DNA of 64,000 nucleotides from JAKVCB01 sp965243695 (lineage in GTDB: Bacteria > Planctomycetota > Planctomycetia > Pirellulales > Lacipirellulaceae), in NCBI GenBank assembly GCA_965243695.1, contig CBDEWC010000047.1, positions 186,001 to 250,000 of the forward strand, given 5' to 3'. Positions 43,801 to 52,419 of the stretch are shown here, one piece after another. The first letter of the stretch is position 1. Every line of letters begins with the position of its first letter. The notes beneath the pieces were generated by a model. That model worked only from the letters and a program-made list of their open reading frames with translations. It did not search any database and had not been told where the DNA came from. The translations under genes and the position numbers were made by a program.

Positions 43801-45222
43801 ATGAACCTTTCTACTTCTTTTGGTCTTTCCCGCCGACAGCTGTTGCGGAACGCGGCGTGTGGTTTTGGTAGTTTGGCATTGCAAGGGCTGATGTCCAACG
43901 TCGCCCGCGCGACAGGCCAACCTTTGGACCGAGATGTTCCAAACCATCCTCCTCGAGCCAAACGGGCTATCTTCCTGTTCATGCCTGGTGGACCGTCACA
44001 GCCGGATTTATTTGATCCCAAGCCTTATATTGTCAAGCATCATGGCCAAGCGATCGCGGCCCCCGTAGACAAACATCAACTCCGCGTGGGAGTCGAACAG
44101 TTTCTCGCTATGGCGCCTATTGCGCCCGTTCGGCCGCGAGGTGAGTGTGGGATGATGATGTCGGACTTGTTGCCCAATCTTGCCAACATCGCAGATGACC
44201 TTTGTCTGTTGCGGGCTATGCATACCGACAATAAAGCACATGCACCGGCACAGTTGCAATTTCATACAGGTTCTCTGTCCGAAGCACGCCCTTCCATAGG
44301 ATCGTGGATTAGTTATGGGCTGGGGACCGAGAACCAGAACTTGCCAAGTTTTATTGCCATCGATTCTTTGACTGACTTGCGTACGTACGGATCATCGTTC
44401 CTGCCAAGTATCCATCAGGGAACATCGCTCATGCTGCCTGACGACAAGGAGGTGCTGGCGATAAAATACCTGCGCGATACCAGCACAGAGGAAGCGGTGC
44501 AGCGCCGCCGACTCGATTTCCTGCAAGATATGAACCAACAATTGCTGAGTCGTGTACAGGACGACGCTCAAATGGAAGGAATGATAGGATCCTTTGAACT
44601 TGCGTTCCGCATGCAAACCGAAACGCCTCAGCTTATCGACATGGCAGATGAGTCGGACGAGACATTACGGTCGTATGGCGTGAATGAAAAACCTACGGAC
44701 CACAATGGCCGCGCGTGCTTGCTCGCTCGTCGCCTAAGTGAGGCGGGAGTTCGCTTTGTACAAGTCAATCTTGGTAGCTGGGACCATCACGGCGACATTC
44801 AGCGCGACTTGCCTATCAGTTGCGCAGAGACCGACAAGCCGATTGCTGCTTTGATTTGTGATCTAAAACAACGGGGATTGCTTGATGAGACGCTCATACT
44901 GTGGTCGGGCGAATTTGGCCGGTCGCCATGGAGTCAGGATATTTCCGGTACGGCACCGATCGAAAAGCACGGCCGCGAGCACCAGCAAGAAAGCTTCTGT
45001 GCGTTTATGGCCGGCGGCGGTGTGAAGCCAGGATTGACCTATGGTGCGACCGATGATTTTGGGTACCTCCCTGTGGAAGGCGGAATTCATCTTCACGATT
45101 TTCACGCAACGATTATGCACCTGTTGGGCCTGGATCATGAAAAGCTCACCTATCGGCACGAAGGTCGCGACTTTCGGCTGACCGATGTCTATGGCAACGT
45201 GGTCGAGGATGTTCTGGCTTAG
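43801..45222 (+). CDS. DUF1501 family protein, Tat-exported, copy A
   Basis: A 473-residue DUF1501 protein with the twin-arginine signal 'FGLSRRQLLRNAACGFGSLA'. The family blocks are present: 'AIFLFMPGGPSQPDLFDPKP', 'GECGMMMSDLLPNLANIADD', 'LRAMHTDNKAHAPAQLQFHT', 'EAGVRFVQVNLGSWDHHGDI', 'LILWSGEFGRSPWSQ', and 'GREHQQESFCAFMAGGGVKP' in place of the GRDHW block of the gene at 33 kb. It is a probable metal-dependent hydrolase-like protein outside the cytoplasm. AGGTGG lies about 8 nt before the ATG. It pairs with the cytochrome-type protein encoded just upstream, the usual planctomycete arrangement. Confidence 0.92.
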   Translation: MNLSTSFGLSRRQLLRNAACGFGSLALQGLMSNVARATGQPLDRDVPNHPPRAKRAIFLFMPGGPSQPDLFDPKPYIVKHHGQAIAAPVDKHQLRVGVEQFLAMAPIAPVRPRGECGMMMSDLLPNLANIADDLCLLRAMHTDNKAHAPAQLQFHTGSLSEARPSIGSWISYGLGTENQNLPSFIAIDSLTDLRTYGSSFLPSIHQGTSLMLPDDKEVLAIKYLRDTSTEEAVQRRRLDFLQDMNQQLLSRVQDDAQMEGMIGSFELAFRMQTETPQLIDMADESDETLRSYGVNEKPTDHNGRACLLARRLSEAGVRFVQVNLGSWDHHGDIQRDLPISCAETDKPIAALICDLKQRGLLDETLILWSGEFGRSPWSQDISGTAPIEKHGREHQQESFCAFMAGGGVKPGLTYGATDDFGYLPVEGGIHLHDFHATIMHLLGLDHEKLTYRHEGRDFRLTDVYGNVVEDVLA

Positions 45223-45390
45223 TCGAGTCTTGCCTGGAAAATCTTGCCATCACAGTCGTAATTGCGTATTGGCTGAAAAGTGATTAAAGTGAACGTACTG
45301 CATCGTTGCTTGGAAGAGCAGTGTTGCTTGGAAAATTAGTTGCTTGGAAGTTCCTGGAATAAAAAACTCACCCCACAAAAGGGCAATTCA

Positions 45391-47865
45391 ATGCGCCCGA
45401 TTCGAAACGGCGCCTACTGGCTTTTTTTTGGATGGGGCTGGTTCGTTGGCGGCTTGGTCTTTGCGGGCGATAGCGCAACGCAAGAGCAGCTGGATTTCTT
45501 TGAAAACCGCATTCGTCCGGTACTGATCGAACATTGCTTCCAGTGCCATTCAGACGATGCGAAGACGCCTAAAGGTGGTTTGCGGCTCGATTCTCGTGCC
45601 GCGGTTTTGCAGGGAGGCGACAGCGGTGCTGCCGTGGTTCCTGGGCACGCCGAGCAGAGCATCTTGATTGAAGCGGTTCGTTACGAGTCGCTAAAAATGC
45701 CACCGCAAGGGAAGTTGCCCGAGGCGGTTGTCTCGGACCTGGTCAAGTGGGTTGCCATGGGAGCACCCGACCCGCGGGTCGGTGAAACCATCCCTGTCGC
45801 GTCCGCGCCTACCGATGCCGGGAAGGACCATTGGGCATTTGAGCCGATCACCGATCCTCCACCACCTTCGGTAGGGGACAACTCCTGGCCACTCGCCGAC
45901 AGTGACCACTTCATTCTCAACCGACTGGAACAAAAAGGCTTGCATCCGGCCGAGGATGCAGACCGTTACACGTGGCTACGCCGGGTCAGTCTTGATCTGA
46001 CTGGTTTGCCACCCACGGTGGAGGACATTCATCGTTTCGTGGACGACCAGTCACCAATGGCTTATGAAAAAGTGGTAGATCGGCTGCTGGCATCACCTGC
46101 GTTTGGTGAACGGTGGGCTCGACATTGGTTGGACCTTGTCGGGTATGCAGATCAGATTGGCACCTCGAACAATGTTTTTGCCCGGTATGCATGGAAATAC
46201 CGCGATTACGTGATTGGCTCACTCAATCGTGATATGCCCTTTGATCAATTTGTTCGAGAGCAACTGGCCGGTGATCTGCTTACCTACGATAGTCCCGAAC
46301 AACAAGCGGATTCCATTATTGCAACCGGGTTTTTGGTGTTAGGGGACCTGGAAATCGTGGAGGCCGACAAGGCAAAAATGCGGGTCGACATTGTCGACCA
46401 GCAAGTCGTTAAGACTGGAAAAGCATTTCTTGGCATGACCATCGGTTGTGCGAGGTGTCACGACCACAAGTTCGATCCGATTTCGCAACGAGATTACTAT
46501 GCGATGGCGGGTTTCTTTTATAACACCCAGTCGGTTTACAAAACGGACCGTGGCGTGTGGAGCGATATCGTCGAGCATGAACTGCCTCAAACCGAATCGC
46601 AACTGGCCCGGCAAGCTGAGCAGGTGCAGCAACATGCGACAAAACTGTCCGCTTACAAAGATGAACGAGACACCGCAACGACACGGAAAGATGAATTGGA
46701 GGCATTGCTGAAAGAAGAGGGGGAAAAAGAAGCGAGTCAGGAGCAGTGGACCCAGGAACGCGATGGCCTGGTGGAGCGTATCGACCAACTCGATCAGCAA
46801 ATCCTTCATGCGGAGTACTTTGCACGCGGTTTGCAGAAGACCTATGGTGTACGCGATGTCAGTGATGCTGATGACATGCGCATCACGATTCGTGGTAACC
46901 CGCATGCCTTGGGCGAGAAAGTACCTCGTGGTTTTATGTCCGTGGTTACCGAGAGCGGAGCAGTTGGACCTGCGATTCCACCGAAGGTGAGTGGCCGCCG
47001 TGAGTTTGCGAACTGGCTTGCCAGTGCCGACAATCCTCTCACGGCCCGGGTGACGGTCAACCGGATTTGGCAAAAGTTGTTTGGCGCAGGAGTGGTACCG
47101 TCGGTTGATTATTTTGGTGTGCGTGGGGAGGTACCAACCCATCCAGAGTTGCTGGATCATTTGGCGACAAAATTTATCCGCAACGGCTGGTCGCGAAAAT
47201 CGTTGATTCGCTCTCTGGTCCTTTCCCGCTCGTACCGGATGAGTAGTGCCTACGATGAGCAATCGTATGGGCGTGATCCAGCCAACAGTTTACTTTGGCG
47301 GATGAATCGTTGCCGACTTGACGCCGAAGCGCTGCGCGACTCAATGCTCGCGGTGAGTGGCCAACTATTAAGCTCAACGGGGGGACCGGCCCTGCCACTG
47401 GAGTTTGTTGAGAATGTTAAGAATATCGATCCTAAGAATGTGAATCCAGTTTCGTTCTCAATCAAGCGGTGGCGTCCCCAGCAGGAGATGCAGCGTACTG
47501 TTTATTTGCCAGTTATTCGTTCGGCTCTCCAGCCGGGACCGGCGGAGTTGCGAAATGTGTTTGATTTTCCGCAACCGGCTGAATTTTCCGGCCAACGGGC
47601 AACTACGGAAGTCCCCACGCAGGCTTTGTTCTTGATGAACAGTCCCGCGGTGAAGCAATATGCGGTAAAATTGGCAGAACAAGTGAAGGGCGTTGCAACG
47701 GAAAATGATGCGAGACTGGAATTGTTGTGGCTCTGTACGTTAAATCGGCCGATTACTTCTGTTGAAAAGGATGCATCCCAACCGTTTGTGTCGGGGGATG
47801 AAACAGGGTGGCATGAATTATGCCATGCACTCTTGATGACCAATGAGTTCCTGATGACATTGTAA
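45391..47865 (+). CDS. PSCyt1-DUF1549-DUF1553 exported cytochrome-type protein, copy B
   Basis: An 824-residue paralogue of copy A with the same domain order and both CxxCH motifs ('HCFQCHSDD', 'GCARCHDHK'). The first 220 residues differ from copy A at only a few positions. Differences cluster around 'GTSNNVFARYAWKYRDYV' (A has 'GTSGRVIAEHAWRYRDYV') and in the C-terminal 200 residues, where B has 'NVKNIDPKNVNPVSFSIKRW'. ATG 45391 follows AAAAGGGC. It lies 168 bp after copy A's DUF1501 gene, with its own duplicated upstream region, so each pair may have its own promoter. Confidence 0.93.
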   Translation: MRPIRNGAYWLFFGWGWFVGGLVFAGDSATQEQLDFFENRIRPVLIEHCFQCHSDDAKTPKGGLRLDSRAAVLQGGDSGAAVVPGHAEQSILIEAVRYESLKMPPQGKLPEAVVSDLVKWVAMGAPDPRVGETIPVASAPTDAGKDHWAFEPITDPPPPSVGDNSWPLADSDHFILNRLEQKGLHPAEDADRYTWLRRVSLDLTGLPPTVEDIHRFVDDQSPMAYEKVVDRLLASPAFGERWARHWLDLVGYADQIGTSNNVFARYAWKYRDYVIGSLNRDMPFDQFVREQLAGDLLTYDSPEQQADSIIATGFLVLGDLEIVEADKAKMRVDIVDQQVVKTGKAFLGMTIGCARCHDHKFDPISQRDYYAMAGFFYNTQSVYKTDRGVWSDIVEHELPQTESQLARQAEQVQQHATKLSAYKDERDTATTRKDELEALLKEEGEKEASQEQWTQERDGLVERIDQLDQQILHAEYFARGLQKTYGVRDVSDADDMRITIRGNPHALGEKVPRGFMSVVTESGAVGPAIPPKVSGRREFANWLASADNPLTARVTVNRIWQKLFGAGVVPSVDYFGVRGEVPTHPELLDHLATKFIRNGWSRKSLIRSLVLSRSYRMSSAYDEQSYGRDPANSLLWRMNRCRLDAEALRDSMLAVSGQLLSSTGGPALPLEFVENVKNIDPKNVNPVSFSIKRWRPQQEMQRTVYLPVIRSALQPGPAELRNVFDFPQPAEFSGQRATTEVPTQALFLMNSPAVKQYAVKLAEQVKGVATENDARLELLWLCTLNRPITSVEKDASQPFVSGDETGWHELCHALLMTNEFLMTL

Positions 47866-47896
47866 GCAAAAGCAAAACACCTAAAAAAGGTTGATG

Positions 47897-49318
47897 ATGA
47901 GCAGGCAATTGGTATCGGAGATGTCCCGTCGACAGTGGTTGCGAACAGCCGGGTGTGGCTTTGGCAGTGTGGCGCTACAAGGGATGATTTCGAAACTGGC
48001 CAGCGCAGCAGGTCAACCGGGCCGCCGGTATGGCCCCAATCATCCTCCTCGTGCGAAACGAGTTATCTTTCTGTTCATGGCCGGGGGGCCGTCGCAGCCT
48101 GACTTGTTTGACCCGAAACCGATCATCGCCAGGTATCACGGCAAGACGATTTCGGCTCCGGTCGACAAGCATCAGATTCGATTGGGGGTCGACCAGTTTC
48201 TTGCCATGAAACCTGTTGCTCCCGTTCGGCCCCGCGGTGAGTGCGGCATGATGATGTCGGACTTGTTGCCGAATTTGGCTCGCGTTACTGATGATTTATG
48301 TCTGATGAGGGCCATGTACACGGATAACAAGGCACATGCGCCGGCAACACTTCAATTGCATACGGGAACCTTGTCCGAGGTGCGCCCTTCCCTGGGGTCG
48401 TGGATCAGTTATGGGTTGGGAACGGAGAACGAAAATCTTCCGAGTTTCATGACCATTCATCCGCCGGGGGATGGACGCACCTATGGATCGGCATTTTTAG
48501 CTGGGGGCCACCAGGGAACACCCGTTGTCGTGCCGGACGACGAGGAGACTTTGCCGATCAAATACTTGCAGGACTCCACTGTCGAGGAGTTGATCCAGCG
48601 TCGCCGATTGGATTTTCAGCAAGGTATGAACCGACGCTTGCTTGGTCGTGTACAGGCCGATGCTCGCATGGAAGGCATGATTGAGTCCTTCGAACTTGCT
48701 TTTCGTATGCAAACGGAAACACCTCAGTTGGTCGATTTGTCAGACGAGTCGGAAGAAACGTTACGGTTGTATGGTGTTAATGACGAAACAACGGATCGCA
48801 ATGGGCGTGCTTGCCTGTTGGCTCGTCGCTTAAGCGAGGCGGGAGTTCGTTTTGTGCAGGTGACGTGTGGTGGTTGGGACCACCATGGGGATATTCGCAC
48901 GGCCTTGCCGGATAGTTGTGCGCAAGTCGACAGGCCAATAGCTGGATTACTCGTTGATCTGAAACGACGAGGGTTACTCGACGAGACGCTTGTTTTGTGG
49001 TCGGGTGAATTTGGTCGTTCTCCATGGAGCCAGGATATTACCGGAACCTCGCCGATTGAAAAACATGGCCGTGAGCACCAGCAGGAGAGCTTCTGCGCGT
49101 TGATGGCCGGCGGTGGTGTGAAGCCAGGATTGACCTATGGTGCGACCGACGATTTGGGTTATCAGCCAGTGCAAGGTCGAATTCATCTCTACGACTTGCA
49201 AGCGACACTGCTGCACTTGTTGGGTCTTGATCATGAAAAGCTCACCTATCGGCACGAAGGTCGCGACTTTCGGCTGACCGATGTCTATGGCAACGTGGTG
49301 AGGGATATTCTGGCTTAG
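47897..49318 (+). CDS. DUF1501 family protein, Tat-exported, copy B
   Basis: A 473-residue paralogue of the DUF1501 copy A, same length when the third of three possible start codons (TTG 47891, ATG 47894, ATG 47897) is used; AAAAAAGG ends 6 nt before it. The Tat signal is 'EMSRRQWLRTAGCGFGSVA'. Family blocks match copy A ('FLFMAGGPSQPDLFDPKP', 'VTCGGWDHHGDIRTALP', 'LVLWSGEFGRSPWSQ'). Substitutions are spread over the protein except for the near-identical C-terminus. It lies 31 bp after the copy B cytochrome-type gene. Confidence 0.92.
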   Translation: MSRQLVSEMSRRQWLRTAGCGFGSVALQGMISKLASAAGQPGRRYGPNHPPRAKRVIFLFMAGGPSQPDLFDPKPIIARYHGKTISAPVDKHQIRLGVDQFLAMKPVAPVRPRGECGMMMSDLLPNLARVTDDLCLMRAMYTDNKAHAPATLQLHTGTLSEVRPSLGSWISYGLGTENENLPSFMTIHPPGDGRTYGSAFLAGGHQGTPVVVPDDEETLPIKYLQDSTVEELIQRRRLDFQQGMNRRLLGRVQADARMEGMIESFELAFRMQTETPQLVDLSDESEETLRLYGVNDETTDRNGRACLLARRLSEAGVRFVQVTCGGWDHHGDIRTALPDSCAQVDRPIAGLLVDLKRRGLLDETLVLWSGEFGRSPWSQDITGTSPIEKHGREHQQESFCALMAGGGVKPGLTYGATDDLGYQPVQGRIHLYDLQATLLHLLGLDHEKLTYRHEGRDFRLTDVYGNVVRDILA

Positions 49319-49397
49319 CCCGGGTGGGCCCGTGGGCGGGGTTTGCAGACAGTGGCAGTCCGATTCCCAATCTTTCACCCATTCGAAGTGACAATCC

Positions 49398-49892
49398 ATG
49401 AAAACATTGCTGATACTGCGACATGCCAAGTCGAGTTGGAACGACGCGGGTGTGGATGATCATGACCGGCCGCTCAACAATCGCGGCAAACGGGTTGCAC
49501 CACAAATGGGCCGCTTGCTTAAAGACCAAGACCTTGTTCCGGAGGTGATTGTCAGCTCAACCGCGAAAAGGGCCAAAAAAACGGCCGAACTCGTGGCCGA
49601 AAACTGCGGCTACCTGGGGACCGTGGAAGTTACCCAGAGGCTTTATCACGCATCTGCCGGGGAAGCCATCTCCGTGCTGGCCGACTTGGATGGCGACCAG
49701 GCGTGCGTGCTACTGGTCGCGCACAATCCAGGTGTTGAAGGGTTGCTTGAGGGTTTGACCGGAGAAGTCGCCGCGATGCCCACCGCCGCACTGGCCCGGG
49801 TTGAACTGCCCATCGACCAGTGGCCATCACTGAGCTTGTCGACCGAGGGAACGCTCATCAACCTATGGCGACCGCGTGAACTGGACGAGTGA
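49398..49892 (+). CDS. sixA: SixA-type phosphohistidine phosphatase (histidine phosphatase superfamily)
   Basis: A 164-residue protein of the branch 1 histidine phosphatases. The N-terminal 'TLLILRHAKSSWNDAG' contains the RH(G/A) motif with the nucleophilic His, 'DRPLNNRGKRVAPQMG' and 'VIVSSTAKRAKKTAEL' carry the phosphate-binding Arg residues, and 'ACVLLVAHNPGVEGLLEGLT' has the second catalytic His. This pattern (LRHAKSSW, AHNPG) is that of SixA, which removes phosphate from phosphohistidine of HPt domains and phosphotransfer proteins. It is cytoplasmic and stands alone, 79 bp after the duplicated gene pair. Confidence 0.9.
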   Translation: MKTLLILRHAKSSWNDAGVDDHDRPLNNRGKRVAPQMGRLLKDQDLVPEVIVSSTAKRAKKTAELVAENCGYLGTVEVTQRLYHASAGEAISVLADLDGDQACVLLVAHNPGVEGLLEGLTGEVAAMPTAALARVELPIDQWPSLSLSTEGTLINLWRPRELDE

Positions 49893-50210
49893 GCTGGGTA
49901 GATCGCTGAAAGCTACCGGCAACTGGGGAACTAGGCCACAAAAAATTCTACCTCGACCTGTTGGGGAATGAAGGCAACGTCTTGTTTTGGTTTTCCAAAG
50001 GGACGCGCGCAATTGGTCGTGAGTGGGAGGATTTCCAGCCCAGGTTGGGGATGCTAGTCTCTTGCATCAACGTTTCTGTGGGTTTGTGTCATCTTTGTGG
50101 CGTCTGCGGTGCGGGCTGCTTGATATCAGAGAGTTATTGTAATAAACCATAGGATGCGATCAGGTCGTGGCAGGCGAACTTAAACCACAACTAGTTTATG
50201 GGTACCGGAT
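49893..50210. other. Intergenic region upstream of the DHDPS-family gene
   Basis: About 320 bp on the plus strand. No hairpin with a T-run, repeat or protein-like frame was found. It presumably contains the promoter of the aldolase gene. Confidence 0.4.
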
Positions 50211-51134
50211 ATGAGCAGCCAAACAATCTATCGAGGGGTTTTCCCTGTCGTACCAACGACATTTTTTGACAACGAAGAACTCGATCTCGAAAGCCAACGC
50301 CGCGTGCTGGACTGCATGATTGATCAAGGCGTTGATGGCGTCTGCATCCTTGCCAACTATTCAGAGCAATTTTTACTCTCCGACGAGGAGCGAGACCAGC
50401 TGCTGGATGTATGCCTCGATCATGTAGCCGGTCGCGTCCCTGTCATTGTGACATGCAGCCATTACAGTACCCGTATCGTGATTGAGCGGGCAAGACGCGC
50501 CAATGACAAGGGGGCAGTCATGATCATGCTCATGCCTCCCTACCACGGCGCAGCTTTGAAGGCCGATGAAACCCGAACCTATGAACAGTTGGCCCGGGTG
50601 TCCGAACAGATCGACATTCCGATTATGATCCAGGATGCGCCTTTGAGTGGTGTGAGTCTGAGCGTAGAGTTTCTGGCACGATTGGCACGCAAAATTCCCA
50701 ATGTCTCTTATTTCAAAATCGAAGTCCCAGGTGCCGCCAATAAGCTGCGAGCACTTATCGAAGCAGGTGGGGATGCGGTGGTGGGCCCTTTCGATGGAGA
50801 AGAGGCCATTACTTTGATGCCTGACTTGGAAGCAGGGGCGATCGGCACCATGTCGAGTGCCATGTATTCAGAGTTACTTAAACCAATCGTCCAAGACTAT
50901 GGTTCCGGGGATGCAAAAGCAGCAGCTGCACAGTACCACAGAATCCTGCCCCTGATCCATTATGAAAACCGTCAGTGTGGGCTTCAGGGGACCAAGGTGG
51001 TTATGAGAGAGGGTGGGGTTATCACCAGTGACGTTGTCCGCCACCCCTTAAATCCAATGACTCCAGCAAGTCGCAAAGGCATTCTGAAGTTAGCCCGCGA
51101 CCTTGATGTACTCGCCCTGCGCTGGGGCAAGTAG
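50211..51134 (+). CDS. Dihydrodipicolinate synthase (DapA) family aldolase/lyase
   Basis: A 307-residue class I aldolase-type TIM barrel. 'YRGVFPVVPTTFFDNEELDL' is the family start and 'GVDGVCILANYSEQFLLSDEER' replaces the GTTGE block of true DapA. The Schiff-base Lys is in 'VSYFKIEVPG', and 'GAIGTMSSAMYSE' is the usual G-x-G late block. The Tyr of the catalytic motif in true DapA (Y-N-x-P) is not present at 'IMIQDAPLSG', which argues against lysine biosynthesis and for a sugar-acid or keto-acid aldolase/dehydratase. The neighbouring hydroxypyruvate-isomerase-like and hydroxyacid dehydrogenase genes, on the other strand, fit a small catabolic cluster. Confidence 0.85.
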   Translation: MSSQTIYRGVFPVVPTTFFDNEELDLESQRRVLDCMIDQGVDGVCILANYSEQFLLSDEERDQLLDVCLDHVAGRVPVIVTCSHYSTRIVIERARRANDKGAVMIMLMPPYHGAALKADETRTYEQLARVSEQIDIPIMIQDAPLSGVSLSVEFLARLARKIPNVSYFKIEVPGAANKLRALIEAGGDAVVGPFDGEEAITLMPDLEAGAIGTMSSAMYSELLKPIVQDYGSGDAKAAAAQYHRILPLIHYENRQCGLQGTKVVMREGGVITSDVVRHPLNPMTPASRKGILKLARDLDVLALRWGK

Positions 51135-51623
51135 CTGTTTTAGAGGGCCCAGTATTTAGATGGCCCAGAACTAGTCTGGCTTGTGCACACCTGATTAAAA
51201 CAAAACTCGAGATCATCGCGGGTCGCGAAAATTCTCAGCTGGGTATCTGCAAGTGGTGTGGTGGTAAGGTTTTCGTAACGGGTTGGCCCTGCCCGGCTCA
51301 TGGCGACTACCCATTGCGGATTGCCGCTAAACTGGCAAAAAAGTGAAGTCAAAAAAGATTCGTGGTTTATAATGTCGTAGCGAGCATCGGTGAGAACAAA
51401 CAGCCACTTTTGAACTGTTTTTTGAGTCACCCGCTGTTTTCTGAGTCACTAAAGTACCGGAATCTGAGAAGATCCTTCCGGTAGCCCCAGCCTCTCTACC
51501 TCCCAAGGCTGGGGTTTTTTTATGCCAAGGTTGGCGGTTGTTTTATAGCCGGCCAGATTGGCCCATCGAGTTCCGCAGCAAACCTGGCGGATGGAGTGCG
51601 ATCTCACTTTGTCGGCTTTGCCT
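51135..51623. other. Intergenic region between convergent DHDPS-family and isomerase-like genes
   Basis: About 490 bp between convergent genes, much more than two stops need. A 96-codon frame (51140-51430, minus) is open but shows no family features. The right part holds two adjacent hairpins with a T-run (51455-51521). TGAGTCAC occurs at 51423 and 51442. Confidence 0.45.
51455..51521 (+). terminator. Twin hairpin with T-run: Rho-independent terminator, possibly the 3' end of a small RNA
   Basis: Hairpin 1 has a perfect 8-bp stem (51455-51462 with 51476-51483) and a 13-nt loop. Hairpin 2 follows at once: CCCCAGCC (51485-51492) pairs with GGCTGGGG (51507-51514) and is followed by seven T (51515-51521). 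The orientation is plus. It lies about 320-390 bp after the aldolase stop, which is far for a simple gene terminator, so an independent small transcript is possible. Confidence 0.75.
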
Positions 51624-52403
51624 TCAACCGAAAACCTGCCTGAAAGCCTGCATCGCTTGTGACAAATCGCCGTCGGGCCAACACTCCAGGCCAATCGTGC
51701 CAGAGTAACCGACGTCGCGCAGGGTTTGGGCAATCTGAGGATAGTTGATCTCTCCTGTGCCCGGTTGGTGACGGCCTGGCACATCGGCAATGTGAATGTA
51801 ACCCAAGTAATCACGGTATTGGCGAATGGTTTCAATGACGTTGCCTTGCTCCATTTGTACATGGTAGACGTCCAGCAACATTTTGATCCGTGGACTTCCA
51901 ACCTCCGAGATCAAACGGACGCAGTCCTCTGGTCGCGGAATTGCGTAACCGGGATGATCCAGGACCGTATTTAAGGGCTCGAGGTTGTAGAGAAGGTTTT
52001 CGCGTTCGGCAATCTCCGCCACTTCGCAAAGTGTCTTGTAGGCAGTGATCCACATCGTTGCCGGGTGCGCAGCCTTTTTGTGGACCACTTCGCCCTGAGG
52101 GCTCAACTTGCCGGTCAAAAGTAGCAGTTCCCGGCAATTTAGTTTGTGGGCGATCTCTACAGACTGATTGACCCCCTCCAGGTACTCTGCCACGCCGTCG
52201 GGATGGACCATGCTGCCGTCGAGGCTGCCGGAGAACGTGGCAATCTTGACGTCACGATTTTTCGCAAGTGCGTCAAGATCCTGCTCGTGGGACGGCCATC
52301 GCCAGAACTCGGCAAGAAAGCCGGCTTGGCTTACCTCTTTCACCCGCTCAGCAAAAGATATGTCGCCAATGAGTGGTTCAACGCACACAGATAATTGAAA
52401 CAC
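51624..52403 (-). CDS. Hydroxypyruvate isomerase (Hyi)-like TIM-barrel protein
   Basis: A 259-residue sugar-isomerase-type TIM barrel (xylose isomerase-like AP endonuclease superfamily). The start 'LSVCVEPLIGDISFAERVKE' is characteristic of Hyi-like proteins. 'LLYNLEPLN' holds a catalytic/metal Glu, 'KMLLDVYHVQMEQG' holds the metal-binding Asp and His, 'IHIADVPGRHQPGTGEINY' is the conserved G-R-H/E-P-G-x-G-E-I-N block, and 'TIGLECWPDG' the last Glu. Hyi interconverts hydroxypyruvate and tartronate semialdehyde in glyoxylate metabolism; related proteins act on other keto sugars. It is 16 bp downstream of the hydroxyacid dehydrogenase gene, so they form an operon. Confidence 0.85.
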   Translation of the reverse strand: MFQLSVCVEPLIGDISFAERVKEVSQAGFLAEFWRWPSHEQDLDALAKNRDVKIATFSGSLDGSMVHPDGVAEYLEGVNQSVEIAHKLNCRELLLLTGKLSPQGEVVHKKAAHPATMWITAYKTLCEVAEIAERENLLYNLEPLNTVLDHPGYAIPRPEDCVRLISEVGSPRIKMLLDVYHVQMEQGNVIETIRQYRDYLGYIHIADVPGRHQPGTGEINYPQIAQTLRDVGYSGTIGLECWPDGDLSQAMQAFRQVFG

Positions 52404-52419
52404 ACTTGATTCCTTCTGT

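Larger units (their letters stand above)
41162..49318 (+). repeat. Tandem segmental duplication of a DUF1549/1553-DUF1501 gene pair (two units of about 4.07 kb)
   Basis: Unit A is about 41162-45222 and unit B about 45232-49318. From 41281 the two align without gaps at an offset of 4092 bp for at least 1.7 kb, nearly identical over long stretches (first 700 bp of coding sequence, and again about 42250-43100). They are clearly diverged at about 42070-42130, over the last 600 bp of the DUF1549/1553 genes and in much of the DUF1501 genes, yet the last 75 bp of the DUF1501 genes are identical again. This mosaic suggests ongoing gene conversion. Confidence 0.93.

Noticed and set aside
46339..47262. 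Gene on the minus strand opposite DUF1549/1553 copy B (307-residue frame)
   Set aside because: It overlaps a clear family member, has no recognisable motif, and its homologue in copy A is broken into pieces.
51140..51430. Hypothetical protein on the minus strand (96 codons)
   Set aside because: No family features and no supporting start context; the interval looks more like noncoding sequence with RNA hairpins.
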